Position numbers and translations under genes: made by a program. The notes under the pieces are model-generated. The model did not search any database. It had not been told where the DNA came from and worked only from the letters and a program-made list of their open reading frames with translations. 64,000 bases of DNA from Ochromonas danica (taxonomy: Eukaryota > Sar > Chrysophyceae > Chromulinales > Chromulinaceae), in assembly GCA_015146655.1 (NCBI GenBank), contig VKHL01000057.1, positions 106,544 through 170,543 of the forward strand. The letters run 5' to 3'. Each line of letters opens with the position of its first letter. Position 1 is the first letter of the stretch. Positions 11,149-21,294 of this stretch are shown here, piece after piece.

Positions 11149-12537
11149 TCAGCTGCTGCCACTAGTATTATGGTTATCATCGCCCCCACTGCTAAATCCT
11201 GCAGTAGTCTTGCTAAGACCACCACTACCTTCTCTCCATTGCCGCAGCACTTCGAAGAGGACAATCGGTGCAGCAGATGCTACATTCAGTGAGTTCTTCA
11301 ATCCATACGTAGGGATCTCAGCCAAAAGATCCGCTTCTTCCATGACTTTAGCATCGACGCCTATGAGCTCATTGCCCAAAACCAGAGCGACTTTCTGCGG
11401 ATAGACTACCGAGCTATAGACTTGAGACCGAGATGTAGTCTCCATCGCCACGATGGTATATCCATCCTTCTTTAACACAGCCAATGCTTCTAGAACGCTG
11501 TCAAAGTGTCTAGATGGAACATTCTGCACCGCGGAAAATGCAGTTTTGGCTACTTTGGGATGTGGTGGATGAGGAGTGATACCACAGGTGATCACTTCCT
11601 CCACACCTGCTGTCTCTGCAGAGCGAAAGATACTACCAACATTAAAAGCAGAACGTAGATTATCCAAGACAAGTACAATAGGATGGCGAGGAAGGTTTTG
11701 TGTCAAATCTGCTGGGCGATCAACATTACGTAGATAGGTTGCTTGATCAGCTCGCCATTGACGTAATGCTAATTCAATCTGTTGTGCAGCACGTTCAGCT
11801 GCTCGTGGGATAGGTTCCACAGTGAAGACAGCGCGTGGATGAGGACAGATGAATGAGCGATAGATGCGCGAAGGCGAAGTGCCGAGATAAGGTTCTGCTA
11901 AGAGCTCTGCACCAGTGATACTTCCATGTTTCTTTAATGCCTCCTCCAAGGCAGCTAATCGAATAGGATCTAGTTTACGTTCTTTCTCTGTAAAGGATTC
12001 ACTCGTTTGTTGAGCACGAGGATGAAAGACCAACAGAATGAGTCGAAGAGTTGATGCAGTAGTAGTAGAGGTGGAAGGAGAAGAAGGAGAAGGTGCACAG
12101 AGGTCAGAGCAGTAGGTGACATGCTGATGTTGAAGCATTCCTCCATGTAGAGGTAGGAGGAGGTGGTGGCTGGGCACGAGGAGGAGAGCATTCTCAGCTG
12201 TTGCGGGGAGGAGCACTTCCTTCTTCTGCACGGCCTCGTCAATACGTGCTACCACTGCAGCACCATCTGTATTAGCTAATGGAGTCGTGATGGGCAAGTC
12301 AATGATTTGAGTCCAAAAGCGACTGTTTGGTTGAGGAGATGATGTTGTCGATGTTGTTGATGATGCTGTGGGTGTATTGCTGGCGCTGCTGGGGGTTGAG
12401 GTAGTCAGACATTGCAGTCGAGAAAAAGCAGGGAGGCGATGGAGACATCCTCTTGAGAACGGGTTTACAAAGTGGAAGCCAGTGACTAGCAAAGGCAGCA
12501 GTGAGAAGGTCAGATGGAAGGCAGGCCTCGTCATCAT
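11149..12537 (-). CDS. SpoU/TrmH-family RNA 2'-O-methyltransferase, probably plastid-targeted
   Basis: Uninterrupted frame of 462 aa. The N-terminus is a signal peptide (FHLTFSLLPLLVTG) followed by FHFVNPFSRG, an ASAFAP-like junction typical of nucleus-encoded plastid proteins of secondary red origin. A Ser/Thr-rich transit region follows. The C-terminal half is a SPOUT fold with all three family motifs: motif 1 LDNLRSAFNVGSIFRSAE, motif 2 ALVLGNELIGV, and motif 3 IPTYGLKNSLNVASAAPI, which forms the AdoMet-binding knot. Members methylate a ribose in tRNA or rRNA; the target here is not determinable. The middle (about residues 100-270) is less conserved and may be the substrate-recognition part. 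The start chosen is the ATG at 12537; the second Met follows immediately. Confidence 0.88.
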   Translation of the reverse strand: MMTRPAFHLTFSLLPLLVTGFHFVNPFSRGCLHRLPAFSRLQCLTTSTPSSASNTPTASSTTSTTSSPQPNSRFWTQIIDLPITTPLANTDGAAVVARIDEAVQKKEVLLPATAENALLLVPSHHLLLPLHGGMLQHQHVTYCSDLCAPSPSSPSTSTTTASTLRLILLVFHPRAQQTSESFTEKERKLDPIRLAALEEALKKHGSITGAELLAEPYLGTSPSRIYRSFICPHPRAVFTVEPIPRAAERAAQQIELALRQWRADQATYLRNVDRPADLTQNLPRHPIVLVLDNLRSAFNVGSIFRSAETAGVEEVITCGITPHPPHPKVAKTAFSAVQNVPSRHFDSVLEALAVLKKDGYTIVAMETTSRSQVYSSVVYPQKVALVLGNELIGVDAKVMEEADLLAEIPTYGLKNSLNVASAAPIVLFEVLRQWREGSGGLSKTTAGFSSGGDDNHNTSGSS

Positions 12538-12784
12538 TCCCTTTCCTTCTCAATCACCACTTAATAGGAAAAACGCGATTGTTCAAGTACAACAAACAGT
12601 TTCTCCAAAGTACAGTGTCAAGGGTCAGCGTGAGCTTTGGTTAGATACAGCAGCTACCTGGTATAGTACTACCACTACAACTATAATGGAAGCAAAGCAA
12701 GAGACAAAAAAGGAGAGAGTAGAACGTGAGAAGAGAAACTAAACTGTACAGGGAGAAGGAGGTAGAAGAAATGTCTTCTTCCCG

Positions 12785-14127
12785 CTAACCCCAGCGGATG
12801 ACAGCCGCACCCCACGACAATCCCGCACCAAAGCCACTCATTGCGATGATGTCGCCCTTCTTGACCAATCCAGACTTTACAGCCTCACTCAATGCCAATG
12901 GGATAGAACCTGCTGAAGTATTTCCATACTCTTCGATATTCCTCAAGACACGGTCCATAGGAATGCCCAAAACTTTGGCGGCATGTTCCATGATGCGAAT
13001 GTTAGCTTGATGTAGAAGCAACCAATCTACATCATTGGCAGTCAATCCTGCATTAGCTAAAGCTTCTTCCACCACCGAAGGCACTTCATTGACAGCAAAC
13101 TTGTAGACTTCAGCACCATTCATAGTGATTTTACCGTAACTTCCCTGGTCGACAATAGTTTCCTCACGATTCTTCAAGGCTTCCGATTGCGATTGGAATG
13201 CTAACTTGAGATTCGCGTAACGTTCACCATCACTATGAATAGCAAATCCTAAGACACCAGAGGATGTTTCAGACTCTGTGGCTTCTAACACCTGCCCAGG
13301 ACATCCAGTCATTATTACCATTTGTTTGTTAGTTCGTGCGGACAAGGGACGGGATAGTTTACAAGGCGAAGGTCTTACTCACCATAGCACCAGCACCATC
13401 ACCAAACAAAATGCATGTTCCTCGATCAGACCAATCAAGGAAACGTGTCAAAGCATCACCACCAATCAAGAGGACACGTTTGTAAGTACCCGACTGAATG
13501 AACTGAGAGGCTGTCACTAACCCAAACACAAATCCAGAGCAAGCAGCAGTTAAATCAAAAGCAGCTGCACCAGTCGCACCAATTGCAGCTGCTACAGATG
13601 GAGCATCACCAAAGAGATCATCTGGAGAGCTAGTGGCCATTATCACCAAATCAATATCTTTGCCTTCTAATTGGGCAGATGCTAATGCTTCCTTAGCAGA
13701 TTGAACAGCAAGTTCTCGCAAGGAAGAACCCTTTTCAATAACATGACGGCGATGAATGCCTGTTCTCTTGGTGATCCAGGCATCATTCGTGTCGACCAAA
13801 GTCTCGAAAGCGTCATTTGGAATGACTGATTGACCAGGTGCAGCCCCGACACCCACGGGTCGCACCCTCAACCAACTCTTGCCTTTCACAGCTCTCCCTA
13901 TAGCAGTGGAGGAATCGACTTTGCCACTGACATCATCAGAATTAGTTTGCATCACCCAGTGACGACTTCCTCGAAAAGTAGAATCACCCAATCGGAAAGA
14001 CTGTGGAGGTCAATTGTCAGTCACGATCAGAACATGAATTCAAGAAGATGTGACAAGGAAGCAAAGGCGTCTGACTAACCTGAACAACATATAGTAGACC
14101 AAGCAAAACAAAGATTCGCAACAACAT
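12785..14127 (-). CDS. fabH: Beta-ketoacyl-ACP synthase III (KAS III), plastid
   Basis: Starts type II fatty acid synthesis by condensing acetyl-CoA with malonyl-ACP. Inferred exons on the minus strand are 14127-14080, 14000-13383 and 13291-12785, joining in frame to 390 aa. Exon 1 encodes only a signal peptide (MLLRIFVLLGLLYVVQ); exon 2 begins SFRLGDS, so the targeting junction coincides with the intron. The catalytic triad is intact: Cys in DLTAACSGFVFGL, His in LLLHQANIRIM and Asn in EYGNTSAGSIPLAL. GDGAGAMV is split by intron 2, whose donor is gtgagt. The gene lies head to head with KAS II, consistent with coordinated plastid fatty acid synthesis. Confidence 0.94.
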
Positions 14128-14630
14128 CTTTCTTCTCTATATTGCTAATAAATAATAGAATCTGACTAGTAAGAAATGGTATTTTGATAACCACTAATTA
14201 ATAACGTTCTTCCTCTCCTTTTTATCGGATCACTATCCTCTTGAAGAATAGCCAAAAGGGAAGGCAGAAGGGAAGTCTCAAATCAATCAATCGATTGCTT
14301 CTCCCAATAACCCCCACAGCATCATCATTTCGCCGGTTAGACAGAAAGTCACCTTTCTCACTGAGAGAAGGTGTAATTTGGAAGATAAAAGTCGACCTGA
14401 ATGACGCCATGGAGGGTGATGTGTATTGGTCATGCTTCTGCTGTGTTGGGATTGCAGAGATTTGCTTTGCCTCGACCACATCGAAACAAACCCTTTTAAG
14501 GCGAAACAAAGGCGTTGTTGCTGGTGTTGTTATCGTTTGTTGTGATTATTAATTTGTTTTTGGTTATCAATAAATCTATCCCATTTGGATCTGTTAGTAA
14601 ATAAAAGAGAGAAAAAGTTGGATAAAAAAA
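14128..14630. promoter_or_regulatory. Divergent intergenic region between KAS III and KAS II
   Basis: A 503-bp spacer separates the divergent start codons of the two condensing-enzyme genes, so it must contain both promoters and 5' UTRs. AT-rich stretches flank both starts (around 14140-14215 and 14550-14630), with A-runs just before the KAS II ATG. Short open frames in the middle lack features of a gene. No specific transcription-factor site could be assigned. Confidence 0.6.
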
Positions 14631-16231
14631 ATGCTGTGGATTGCTACCTTGTTGACACTATTGGCTGCTGATGCGCTTCGATTAGATGGATCCATGAATC
14701 TTGTGATGTCTGCAAGCAAGAAGAAGGTAAGATCTTCTTGGATTTCCTGCAACAGTATCTTCGCCATGCAGTAACCAATGCCTGATGGATTTGGGTCAGA
14801 TCGTTGTCACTGGCTTAGGTGCCGTTACTCCTTTAGCCATTGGTGCCCATGAATCATACAAAGCTATGTGTGAAGGCAAGAATGGTATCTCTCGTTTACC
14901 TTCTTGGGCTGATGAATATCCTGCCAAGGTGAGTGAGTGACGACGCAAGCTGCTGGCTTTTCTCATTGCTAATAAAGGATCGTTTTCTCTATCTGTCTCG
15001 ATCGTTTTCTCTTAGTTGGCTGGCTTGGTGGATTTCGACCCTAAGGCTAATGGATTGAAAGGAAAGCTCATCAATCGCAATGGTCGTTACACTCACTTCG
15101 CTTTGGTTGCTGCTCGCCAAGCCATCGCCGATGCAAATCTTGATGTCAAAGCCATCGATGGAGATCGTTTTGGATGCATTGTTGGCTCCGGTATCGGTGG
15201 TGTGGAGTGGTTTGAGAATAACTGCAATTCTTTCACAGCTGCAGGGGGTGGATACAACTCATTACGAGCTGTCGATCCGTTCCTCATTCCTGCCCTCATT
15301 TCCAACACTGCTTCGGGAATGATCGCCATTGAGCATGGCGCGAAGGGTCCAAACTATTGTGTTACTACTGCTTGCGCTACTGGATCTCATTCTATTGGTG
15401 CTGCTTTAAAGCATCTGCGTGACGGAGATGCTGACATCATGCTTGCTGGAGGATCGGAAGCTGCCATTACTCCTCTTTGCTTTGCTGGCTTCTGTGCTTT
15501 GACTGCTATGGCCACCAAGTATAACGAGACCCCCGAGAAGGCCTCGAGACCTTTTGATAAGGATCGTGCTGGCTTCATCATGGCTGAAGGCTGTGGTGTC
15601 GTTCTGCTTGAGACCGAAGAGCATGCTCTTGCTCGTGGTGCTAAGATCTACTGCGAGCTGGCTGGATATGGTGCAACTTGTGATGCCTACCATATTACTG
15701 CCCCAGCTCCTGGTGGTGTTGGCCTCCAGCGTTGTATGGAAATGGCCTTAAAGGATGGTGGGGTGAAGCCTGAGGAGGTCGGCTACATCAACGCCCATGG
15801 CACTTCCACTCAGCTCAACGATAAGACCGAAACTGAGGCAATCAAGCAAGTTTTCAAGGACCATGCGTATAAACTCAAGGTCTCTTCCATCAAGTCCATG
15901 ATTGGTCACTCTCTGGGAGCGGCTGGTGGTATCGAGGCTGTAGTGTGTGCGAAGGTCTTCGAAGATGGTGTTGTGCCTCCTACCATGAATTGTGACAATC
16001 CCGATGTTGAGGCTGGATGCGATTTGGATTATGTCCCCAACAAGGCGCATGTCTACAAGCCCGAAGAGATCCCCACTGCTATTTTGAGTGACAATCTGGG
16101 TTTTGGTAAGTTCAAAGATCTTTGTCTCAGTGTTATTTGAGTGGCAACGTGTGTGACATTCTCTTCATGATGCTTGTACAGGTGGACACAATGCAGCTCT
16201 GGTCTTCAGGAAGTATGTTAAGTCTGCATAA
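14631..16231 (+). CDS. fabF: Beta-ketoacyl-ACP synthase II (KAS II), plastid
   Basis: Elongating condensing enzyme of type II fatty acid synthesis. Inferred exons 14631-14726, 14800-14928, 15016-16105 and 16182-16231 give 454 aa, a normal length for KAS I/II plus a presequence. Exon 1 encodes a hydrophobic signal peptide (WIATLLTLLAADAL) and a short linker; mature homology begins at exon 2 (IVVTGLGAVTPL). Active-site Cys is in CVTTACATGSHSIGAA, the first His in YINAHGTSTQLND, and Lys and second His in SSIKSMIGHSLGAAGG. The last exon supplies the C-terminal GHNAALVFRKY, conserved in the family. The Phe of a classical ASAFAP junction is not evident (LLAADALRLD), so plastid import is inferred from the signal peptide, the pathway and the KAS III partner. 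Confidence 0.94.
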
Positions 16232-16453
16232 GTAGAGAGGTACTCGATTTTGGCATTCGAATGTTATCATACTGGCGATGGTTGGAAAAGCATAGACATC
16301 CACCACTTTCACAATATACATGAATAGATAGTCCTTTTCTCCCTCTCTCAACCACTTTAACAACCATTCCCTTTTAGACAATTGCAGTTTCTCTCGGCTT
16401 TTTTTTTTTGGCTTTACACAAAACATAACGTGTATTTCGTCACAGTCAATTCT

Positions 16454-17860
16454 CTACTGACCCGAGGGGGTCGAACGATAACCTCGTCCTTTATATAGGT
16501 CTTTATTTTTCAAATGACGAGTAGGAAGACGCAGAATGTGGAATGGTGCCTCCTCGGTGATGTTCTTTCCTGCTAGGCGCAAATGGAGAGCAGAATTGGT
16601 GACATAGAGGCCATCAGGTCCAAAGCTCAGCCCATCGGGCCAACGAAGAAGGTTTTGTGATTGAACAGCCTTCACAACTGTAAAAAAGGGATTGGAGGAC
16701 TTGTCTTTGGAGGAATAAAAAGGTACTGCGACAACGAGTGCACTATGTTCCACAGCAGTCATCCAGATATTACCAGCTGTATCTGATGTTAGTCCATCTG
16801 TAACAGGCTTTTCAGTGCAAGCCACAATCAAGCCACTCCCGAGCGATGATGTGGACCCATTACTCTTCAGAACCTGCAGCACTTGTGTTGTATCGATTGC
16901 ATATAGCCGATCACCCGTCAAAGCTCCCAGATAGAGCCAACGACCATTACGATCTAATGCTATACTATCTACATGAATCTTAATCCCTAGAGGACCCCAA
17001 GCAAAAGGCTTAGACAGTGTGGGGAAGTTCAGAAAAGTGGACAGACCGTGTAGTGCAGGCTCGTCGTCTAAAACTCTCCAACTGCGACGATCGGTGATTG
17101 AATAGATAACCAAAGCAGGTCGTACACCTAGGATAGATGTGTCTGCAATGTAGATCCACTCACCTTTAGGATCTACTTGAAAGTCATTTAACATGGATCC
17201 AAATCCAGCAACTTCTGCTGGAAAGACATATTCGTGAATGATCTCTCCTGCTCCATTTCCCGCTACATTCAGCGCATACAAACGAGGAAGACCACTAATA
17301 CCATGGTTAGCAAAGTCTAGCAGCCATAAACGATCCTTACTGTCAACTCGCATGGAGAGGACTGTAGAGAGCTGACTCTGAAAGGAAGCATTGGGGAAGG
17401 CATCCGCTTGTCCATTCTTCCACTCGGCAACTTTAATAGGAGGATGATATTCTGGATGATAGGTAAAGAATAAACGCTTTTTGGATGTCACAGCAATATT
17501 ACCAGGTGGCCAAGAGAGTTCCGCGACCACTTCCAGTGATGATTCGGGCAGAATGGCAGGACCTGTGGTGAGAAAAGGTTGTGGTGGAAATAGTGCACCA
17601 AAACCTAATCTTGTATAGAGTAGATAGAAGAGTGGAGAAGAGAGAAGACAGGAAATCAAGATGGAATAGGTGATCAAGGAAGTCCACGGCCATCGAGAGG
17701 AAGAGGAAGAAGCAGAGCGTTGATTTGTTGATTTCTCTAAACCTGCTGCTGATCGTAAAGCCTTGATCGCTTCTATAGAGTCTTTCTTTACTTCTTCATC
17801 CTTTTTATTTTCTGTTGAAGGAGCTGATCGACGAAACATGATGATAGTTGATGAAAACAA
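16454..17860 (-). CDS. Membrane-anchored major royal jelly/yellow-family protein
   Basis: Single frame of 468 aa, convergent with KAS II. A hydrophilic Lys/Ser-rich N-terminus precedes one transmembrane segment (LITYSILISCLLSSPLFYLL), suggesting a type II membrane protein. The rest looks like a six-bladed beta-propeller of the MRJP/yellow type: MRVDSKDRLWLLDFAN, LNDFQVDPKGEWIYIADTS, DSIALDRNGRWLYLGAL, LTSDTAGNIWMTAVEHSAL and LRWPDGLSFGPDGLYVTNS are the repeated strand motifs. The distantly related SMP-30/gluconolactonase propellers are the main alternative. MRJP/yellow proteins are best known in insects, with scattered bacterial, fungal and protist members. Substrate is unknown. The start at 17860 is taken; the Met at 17839 is also possible. 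Confidence 0.72.
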   Translation of the reverse strand: MFSSTIIMFRRSAPSTENKKDEEVKKDSIEAIKALRSAAGLEKSTNQRSASSSSSRWPWTSLITYSILISCLLSSPLFYLLYTRLGFGALFPPQPFLTTGPAILPESSLEVVAELSWPPGNIAVTSKKRLFFTYHPEYHPPIKVAEWKNGQADAFPNASFQSQLSTVLSMRVDSKDRLWLLDFANHGISGLPRLYALNVAGNGAGEIIHEYVFPAEVAGFGSMLNDFQVDPKGEWIYIADTSILGVRPALVIYSITDRRSWRVLDDEPALHGLSTFLNFPTLSKPFAWGPLGIKIHVDSIALDRNGRWLYLGALTGDRLYAIDTTQVLQVLKSNGSTSSLGSGLIVACTEKPVTDGLTSDTAGNIWMTAVEHSALVVAVPFYSSKDKSSNPFFTVVKAVQSQNLLRWPDGLSFGPDGLYVTNSALHLRLAGKNITEEAPFHILRLPTRHLKNKDLYKGRGYRSTPSGQ

Positions 17861-17984
17861 TACGATGACATGTTGATGACAGAAGATTGCATGGATTCCA
17901 ACATAATAGGGATCATTCCATGGAACTGCGATGAAGGTGTGTTTACATTTATATTACAAGGTGAAAATTATCACAATAGCTATC

Positions 17985-19751
17985 TTATCGACTCTCACCT
18001 AACGCTTTGATTTGATAGTGTGCTTCAAGAGCTTTCGCTTTATATGCTTCAGCCCTCTTACGCTCTTTAGCAAGAGCAGACTTCATTTTGGACTGCATAA
18101 CATCAATTCGTTCTTTGACATCAGGGGCCACACTTCGCAGATGGTTGAGGAAGTCAGCTTTCATTGTATCTACTTGAAGCAAAAGTTGATTATAACGATG
18201 CTCTAATTGGTCATATCTATCCCGAATCTGATTTCGATCTCGTTCAATCTCACCATTCTTTGTGGTGAGACTGGTGACATTGTTTTCCAATTGAATAGCG
18301 CGTGTCATTGCATCACGAGCTTTCTTCTCTGCCGCAGTAACCTTACTTGATTCCTCTTGTTGAGATGCTAGTTGCTTCTTCCTGAACATCTCATTATTGT
18401 TTTCAGCTTCACGTAGTTTTGTCAGAAGAATTTCCTTTTCTTTGCGAATGCGACTAACTTCCGATATCAGCGATTCTTTATCAAACGCTAGTTGCTCTTG
18501 TTGACTAAGAAGCTGATCTTGTAATGAACGGGCATTTTGAGTTGCATCAGCTAACTCCATCTCAGCTATGGCAGCTTTCTTGCGCACTTCTTGCAGCTGC
18601 AGCAGATGAGATCGTCTCAACTCCCGCTCCATGCCCTCCGCCCGCATCTGCACTTCTGACGCCTCGCGTTGTATCTGACGAAGCGATTCTTCTCTTTCTC
18701 TCAGAAGGCTTCGAAGTTGCTGGACTTGATGAGCATGCTCATTGGCAATCAACTGTGCAGTGGATTGACTGGACTCAATTTGACGACTCATCTCGATCTT
18801 AAGAGATTGCACCATTCGTTGAGAACTTTCATATTCTTTTTGACAGTTCTCAAGACGATTTGATAGTTCTTCAGTGAGCAATTTCGATGCTTGAAGGTCA
18901 TTTTCTTTCTCTCCAAGTTGTTTCTCGAGATTAGACAAACGCTGTTGTAAGGCCTGCTTTTCTCCCTCCAATGAAGCCAAAGAAGCTTTCAACAGAACAT
19001 GTTGAGCTTCTCCTTGCTGAGAAGATAAGGTTAAAGCACTTTGTAAGTCATCTCTTTCATGACGTGCCACTTTCACCTCTTCTCGCAGTAGTTCCACTAA
19101 ATGACTCAGTTCAGCTAATTGGGAGGTTTGCTGCCGCAACTTGTCGTCTTTGGTTGAAGTTAGATCAACATATCGATTCTTCACAGATTCACTACGTAAT
19201 GCATCTGTTAGTTGTTCTTTCTCTTGTCGTAAAGAGTTAATCTCATTTTGTTGATTTTGTAACAAGGATTGGTATTCTACACGCACTTTCTCCGCATCAC
19301 GTCTCACCGCAAAACTACGCTCTCGTTGATTTTCTAATTCTTCTTCCATTGATTTGATCTCTTGCTTATGTCGAATCTCTAACTCTTCTTGTACTTTAAT
19401 ACGTAACTGATCAATATCATGTGGAATGAGATCATCACGAATTTTCTCGAATTCTCTTGTTTTTTCTTGTAATTGACTTTTCAAACGATCAATTAGTGCT
19501 TCATGTTGTTGTTCTGCTTCAAACTTCTCTGCTGCAGTGGCTAAATAGCTTTCACGAGCTTCTTTATATTTCTTTTGTATAGTGTGGGACTCTTCTTTGC
19601 TGTGTTCCACGGCATGGCGAAGTTGATCATTCTCATCTTGGAGGGATTTTAATTTCAATGAAGTTCGCTCTAGATCAGAACGCAACTCAGAAATGGTTTG
19701 GATCAGCACAGCATAGTGGTTGGACAGGTCACTGGAGGAAGATTTCTCCAT
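17985..19751 (-). CDS. CEP83: CEP83-like coiled-coil protein
   Basis: Intronless frame of 588 aa, predicted to be almost entirely alpha-helical coiled coil. Compared from memory with human CEP83 (CCDC41), a centriolar distal-appendage protein needed for ciliogenesis, several collinear stretches match in spacing and residues. One is LQEKTREFEKIRDDLIPHDI then DQLRIKVQEELEIRHKQE (CEP83 has LVEKTKDLEEMKLQILTP then LLRAQIQQELETPMRE). Another is VEYQSLLQNQQNEI then LRQEKEQLTDALRSESV. Near the C-terminus, ALAKERKRAEAYKAKALE resembles the CEP83 segment AIAQKKRKSLHENKLKRL. A centriole-to-membrane docking role is inferred. Generic coiled-coil similarity is the main risk. Confidence 0.62.
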   Translation of the reverse strand: MEKSSSSDLSNHYAVLIQTISELRSDLERTSLKLKSLQDENDQLRHAVEHSKEESHTIQKKYKEARESYLATAAEKFEAEQQHEALIDRLKSQLQEKTREFEKIRDDLIPHDIDQLRIKVQEELEIRHKQEIKSMEEELENQRERSFAVRRDAEKVRVEYQSLLQNQQNEINSLRQEKEQLTDALRSESVKNRYVDLTSTKDDKLRQQTSQLAELSHLVELLREEVKVARHERDDLQSALTLSSQQGEAQHVLLKASLASLEGEKQALQQRLSNLEKQLGEKENDLQASKLLTEELSNRLENCQKEYESSQRMVQSLKIEMSRQIESSQSTAQLIANEHAHQVQQLRSLLREREESLRQIQREASEVQMRAEGMERELRRSHLLQLQEVRKKAAIAEMELADATQNARSLQDQLLSQQEQLAFDKESLISEVSRIRKEKEILLTKLREAENNNEMFRKKQLASQQEESSKVTAAEKKARDAMTRAIQLENNVTSLTTKNGEIERDRNQIRDRYDQLEHRYNQLLLQVDTMKADFLNHLRSVAPDVKERIDVMQSKMKSALAKERKRAEAYKAKALEAHYQIKALGESR

Positions 19752-20149
19752 CTTCGCTATAGTTTGAGAGATGATCTGATTTGACTCTTCGCCGACCTTA
19801 ACTTAAGGAGAGATTGTAGCCCAGAAGCCCAACGGTCACTGGAAACGGCTTGTCTGTCCCACGCAACCTAACAACAATATAATAATAATGGCAACGGCAA
19901 TATAATAATTGAAGACAATATAATAATGATAAGATAAGAAACGACTTAATCACTAAACTACGCTCATAGCACTAGCTGACTAACTTATAATAATAAGCAG
20001 AAAATAACACATACACGATGAATCCATATAAACATGTCTACATCACAAGATGCTTCAACACGTGCGACGCCTACAGGATATGGAAATGGATAACAACACA
20101 CCTTATGCTTTCTCAAGCATCAACTTAACACAGAATAACAGACACATCG
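19752..20149. other. AT-rich intergenic region
   Basis: Between the CEP83-like start codon and the 3' end of the first tandem paralogue. It contains repeated ATAATAATA-type simple sequence at about 19870-19935. The part from about 20010 to 20149 resembles the 3' flanks of the other paralogues (a shared stretch with GATATGGAAATGGATAAC and ACAACACACC), so it belongs to the duplication unit. No gene was recognised. Confidence 0.5.
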
Positions 20150-21294
20150 TCACAGATTAGAACTTGGTCGTCCCATTCTCAACGATTCATACTTGTCCAC
20201 GGAAAAACCTTCCATGTCCAAGCGATAGATTCGATTATCATTATCCAACCAATATGTCATCACTGATATGATATCCACTTCATAAGAATTGGTAGAATTC
20301 GTACGCATATCTGAACATAAAGCATCGAACGACAAACCACCTCCAGCAGCCAGAACTGTCTCCAGCTTCTCGCCACTCATCAGCAAATTGTCCCAAAGTC
20401 TCACAGGAATCTTACGTAATATCTGATTCTCGTCCAACAGCTCCATCATATAGTCCTCCACTCTCGTTCCTTGCGCACGGCAAGTCAAGACCAACTGACT
20501 GCCCGCACGATTAAGATGTTGTTTGATTTTCGCATCCTTCAATCGCATCGCAAAGTCAGGACAAGATCCCATACATCCAGACATCACAGACAATATCTGA
20601 TTCAAACCATCCAAACGACGAATAGGAATCTTGCCAAAATCAGGACGCTCTTGACCCTCTTCCCTTAAATAACTGTTCATATGGCAGCTACCCACACTGA
20701 AATTCATGAAAAATGTACAAACCGTCTGTGCATCACGTGAATTGAAGACATTCATCATCATGGTAGGAAAGTCACGTCGAATATCTCGCTTCAAGATGCG
20801 TGGAAGAGGATTCACGCGACGCCAATCCCGACGAGATTTCGTTCTGGGAGCCAGATTTACATCACTGCCCACAGTGAAGTCCACAGCCGTTGAGGTCGAA
20901 GTCGAAGTAGTGGGCGAGGTGATGTCAGAACAGATTTCTTTTGCCACTCGCTTTCGCTCGTTCGACTTCTTACTCTTCTTCTCACTCACCACCAAACTGT
21001 AGTCATCATATCCAAAGCACGGTGAGTCTGGAAGTACAGTGTGACAACGAATAGAATGGATGATACATACCTTAAGCCCGATGAATCTGTCGAGGCCTCA
21101 TTTATATCATTTGCAACATTATCCTCCTCGTAATCTGCAACAGCAACAATCCAATGAAACAATGAGTAGAAGGAGTGTGGATGAACATGATAATGTTGAT
21201 TACCAGCCAGCCATTCGAAGAGATCGTTCATTTCCTCTTGACCAAAGCTTTCATGAATGTCAAGGATAGGTGTTGAGATTGAGAACAGCTCCAT
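20150..21294 (-). CDS. Tandem family paralogue A, unrecognised nuclear-type protein
   Basis: Inferred exons (minus) 21294-21204, 21134-21071 and 20996-20150, giving 333 aa. Exon 1 encodes MELFSISTPILDIHE and ends in DLFEWLA; exon 2 is YEEDN plus a short Ser/Asp segment; exon 3 has a Lys-rich cluster (EKKSKKSNERKRVAKE, a likely nuclear localisation signal) and then the conserved domain. That domain runs RRDWRRVNPLPRILKRDIRR, FPTMMMNVFNSRDAQTVCTF, IRRLDGLNQILSVMSG, PVRLWDNLLMSGEKLE and MTYWLDNDNRIYRLD. The helix with N-S-x-D followed by FF and the late W-x-D-x-x-x-R-I strand recall NTF2/SnoaL-like folds, but this is inference. The two introns (69 and 74 nt) were deduced by aligning the four copies. 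Confidence 0.72.

Noticed and set aside
21014-21070. Alternative acceptor (cttccag) for intron 2 of paralogue A, after a very short intron
   Set aside because: It breaks the frame into exon 3, and the equivalent base in paralogue B destroys the AG; the gactacag acceptor works in both.
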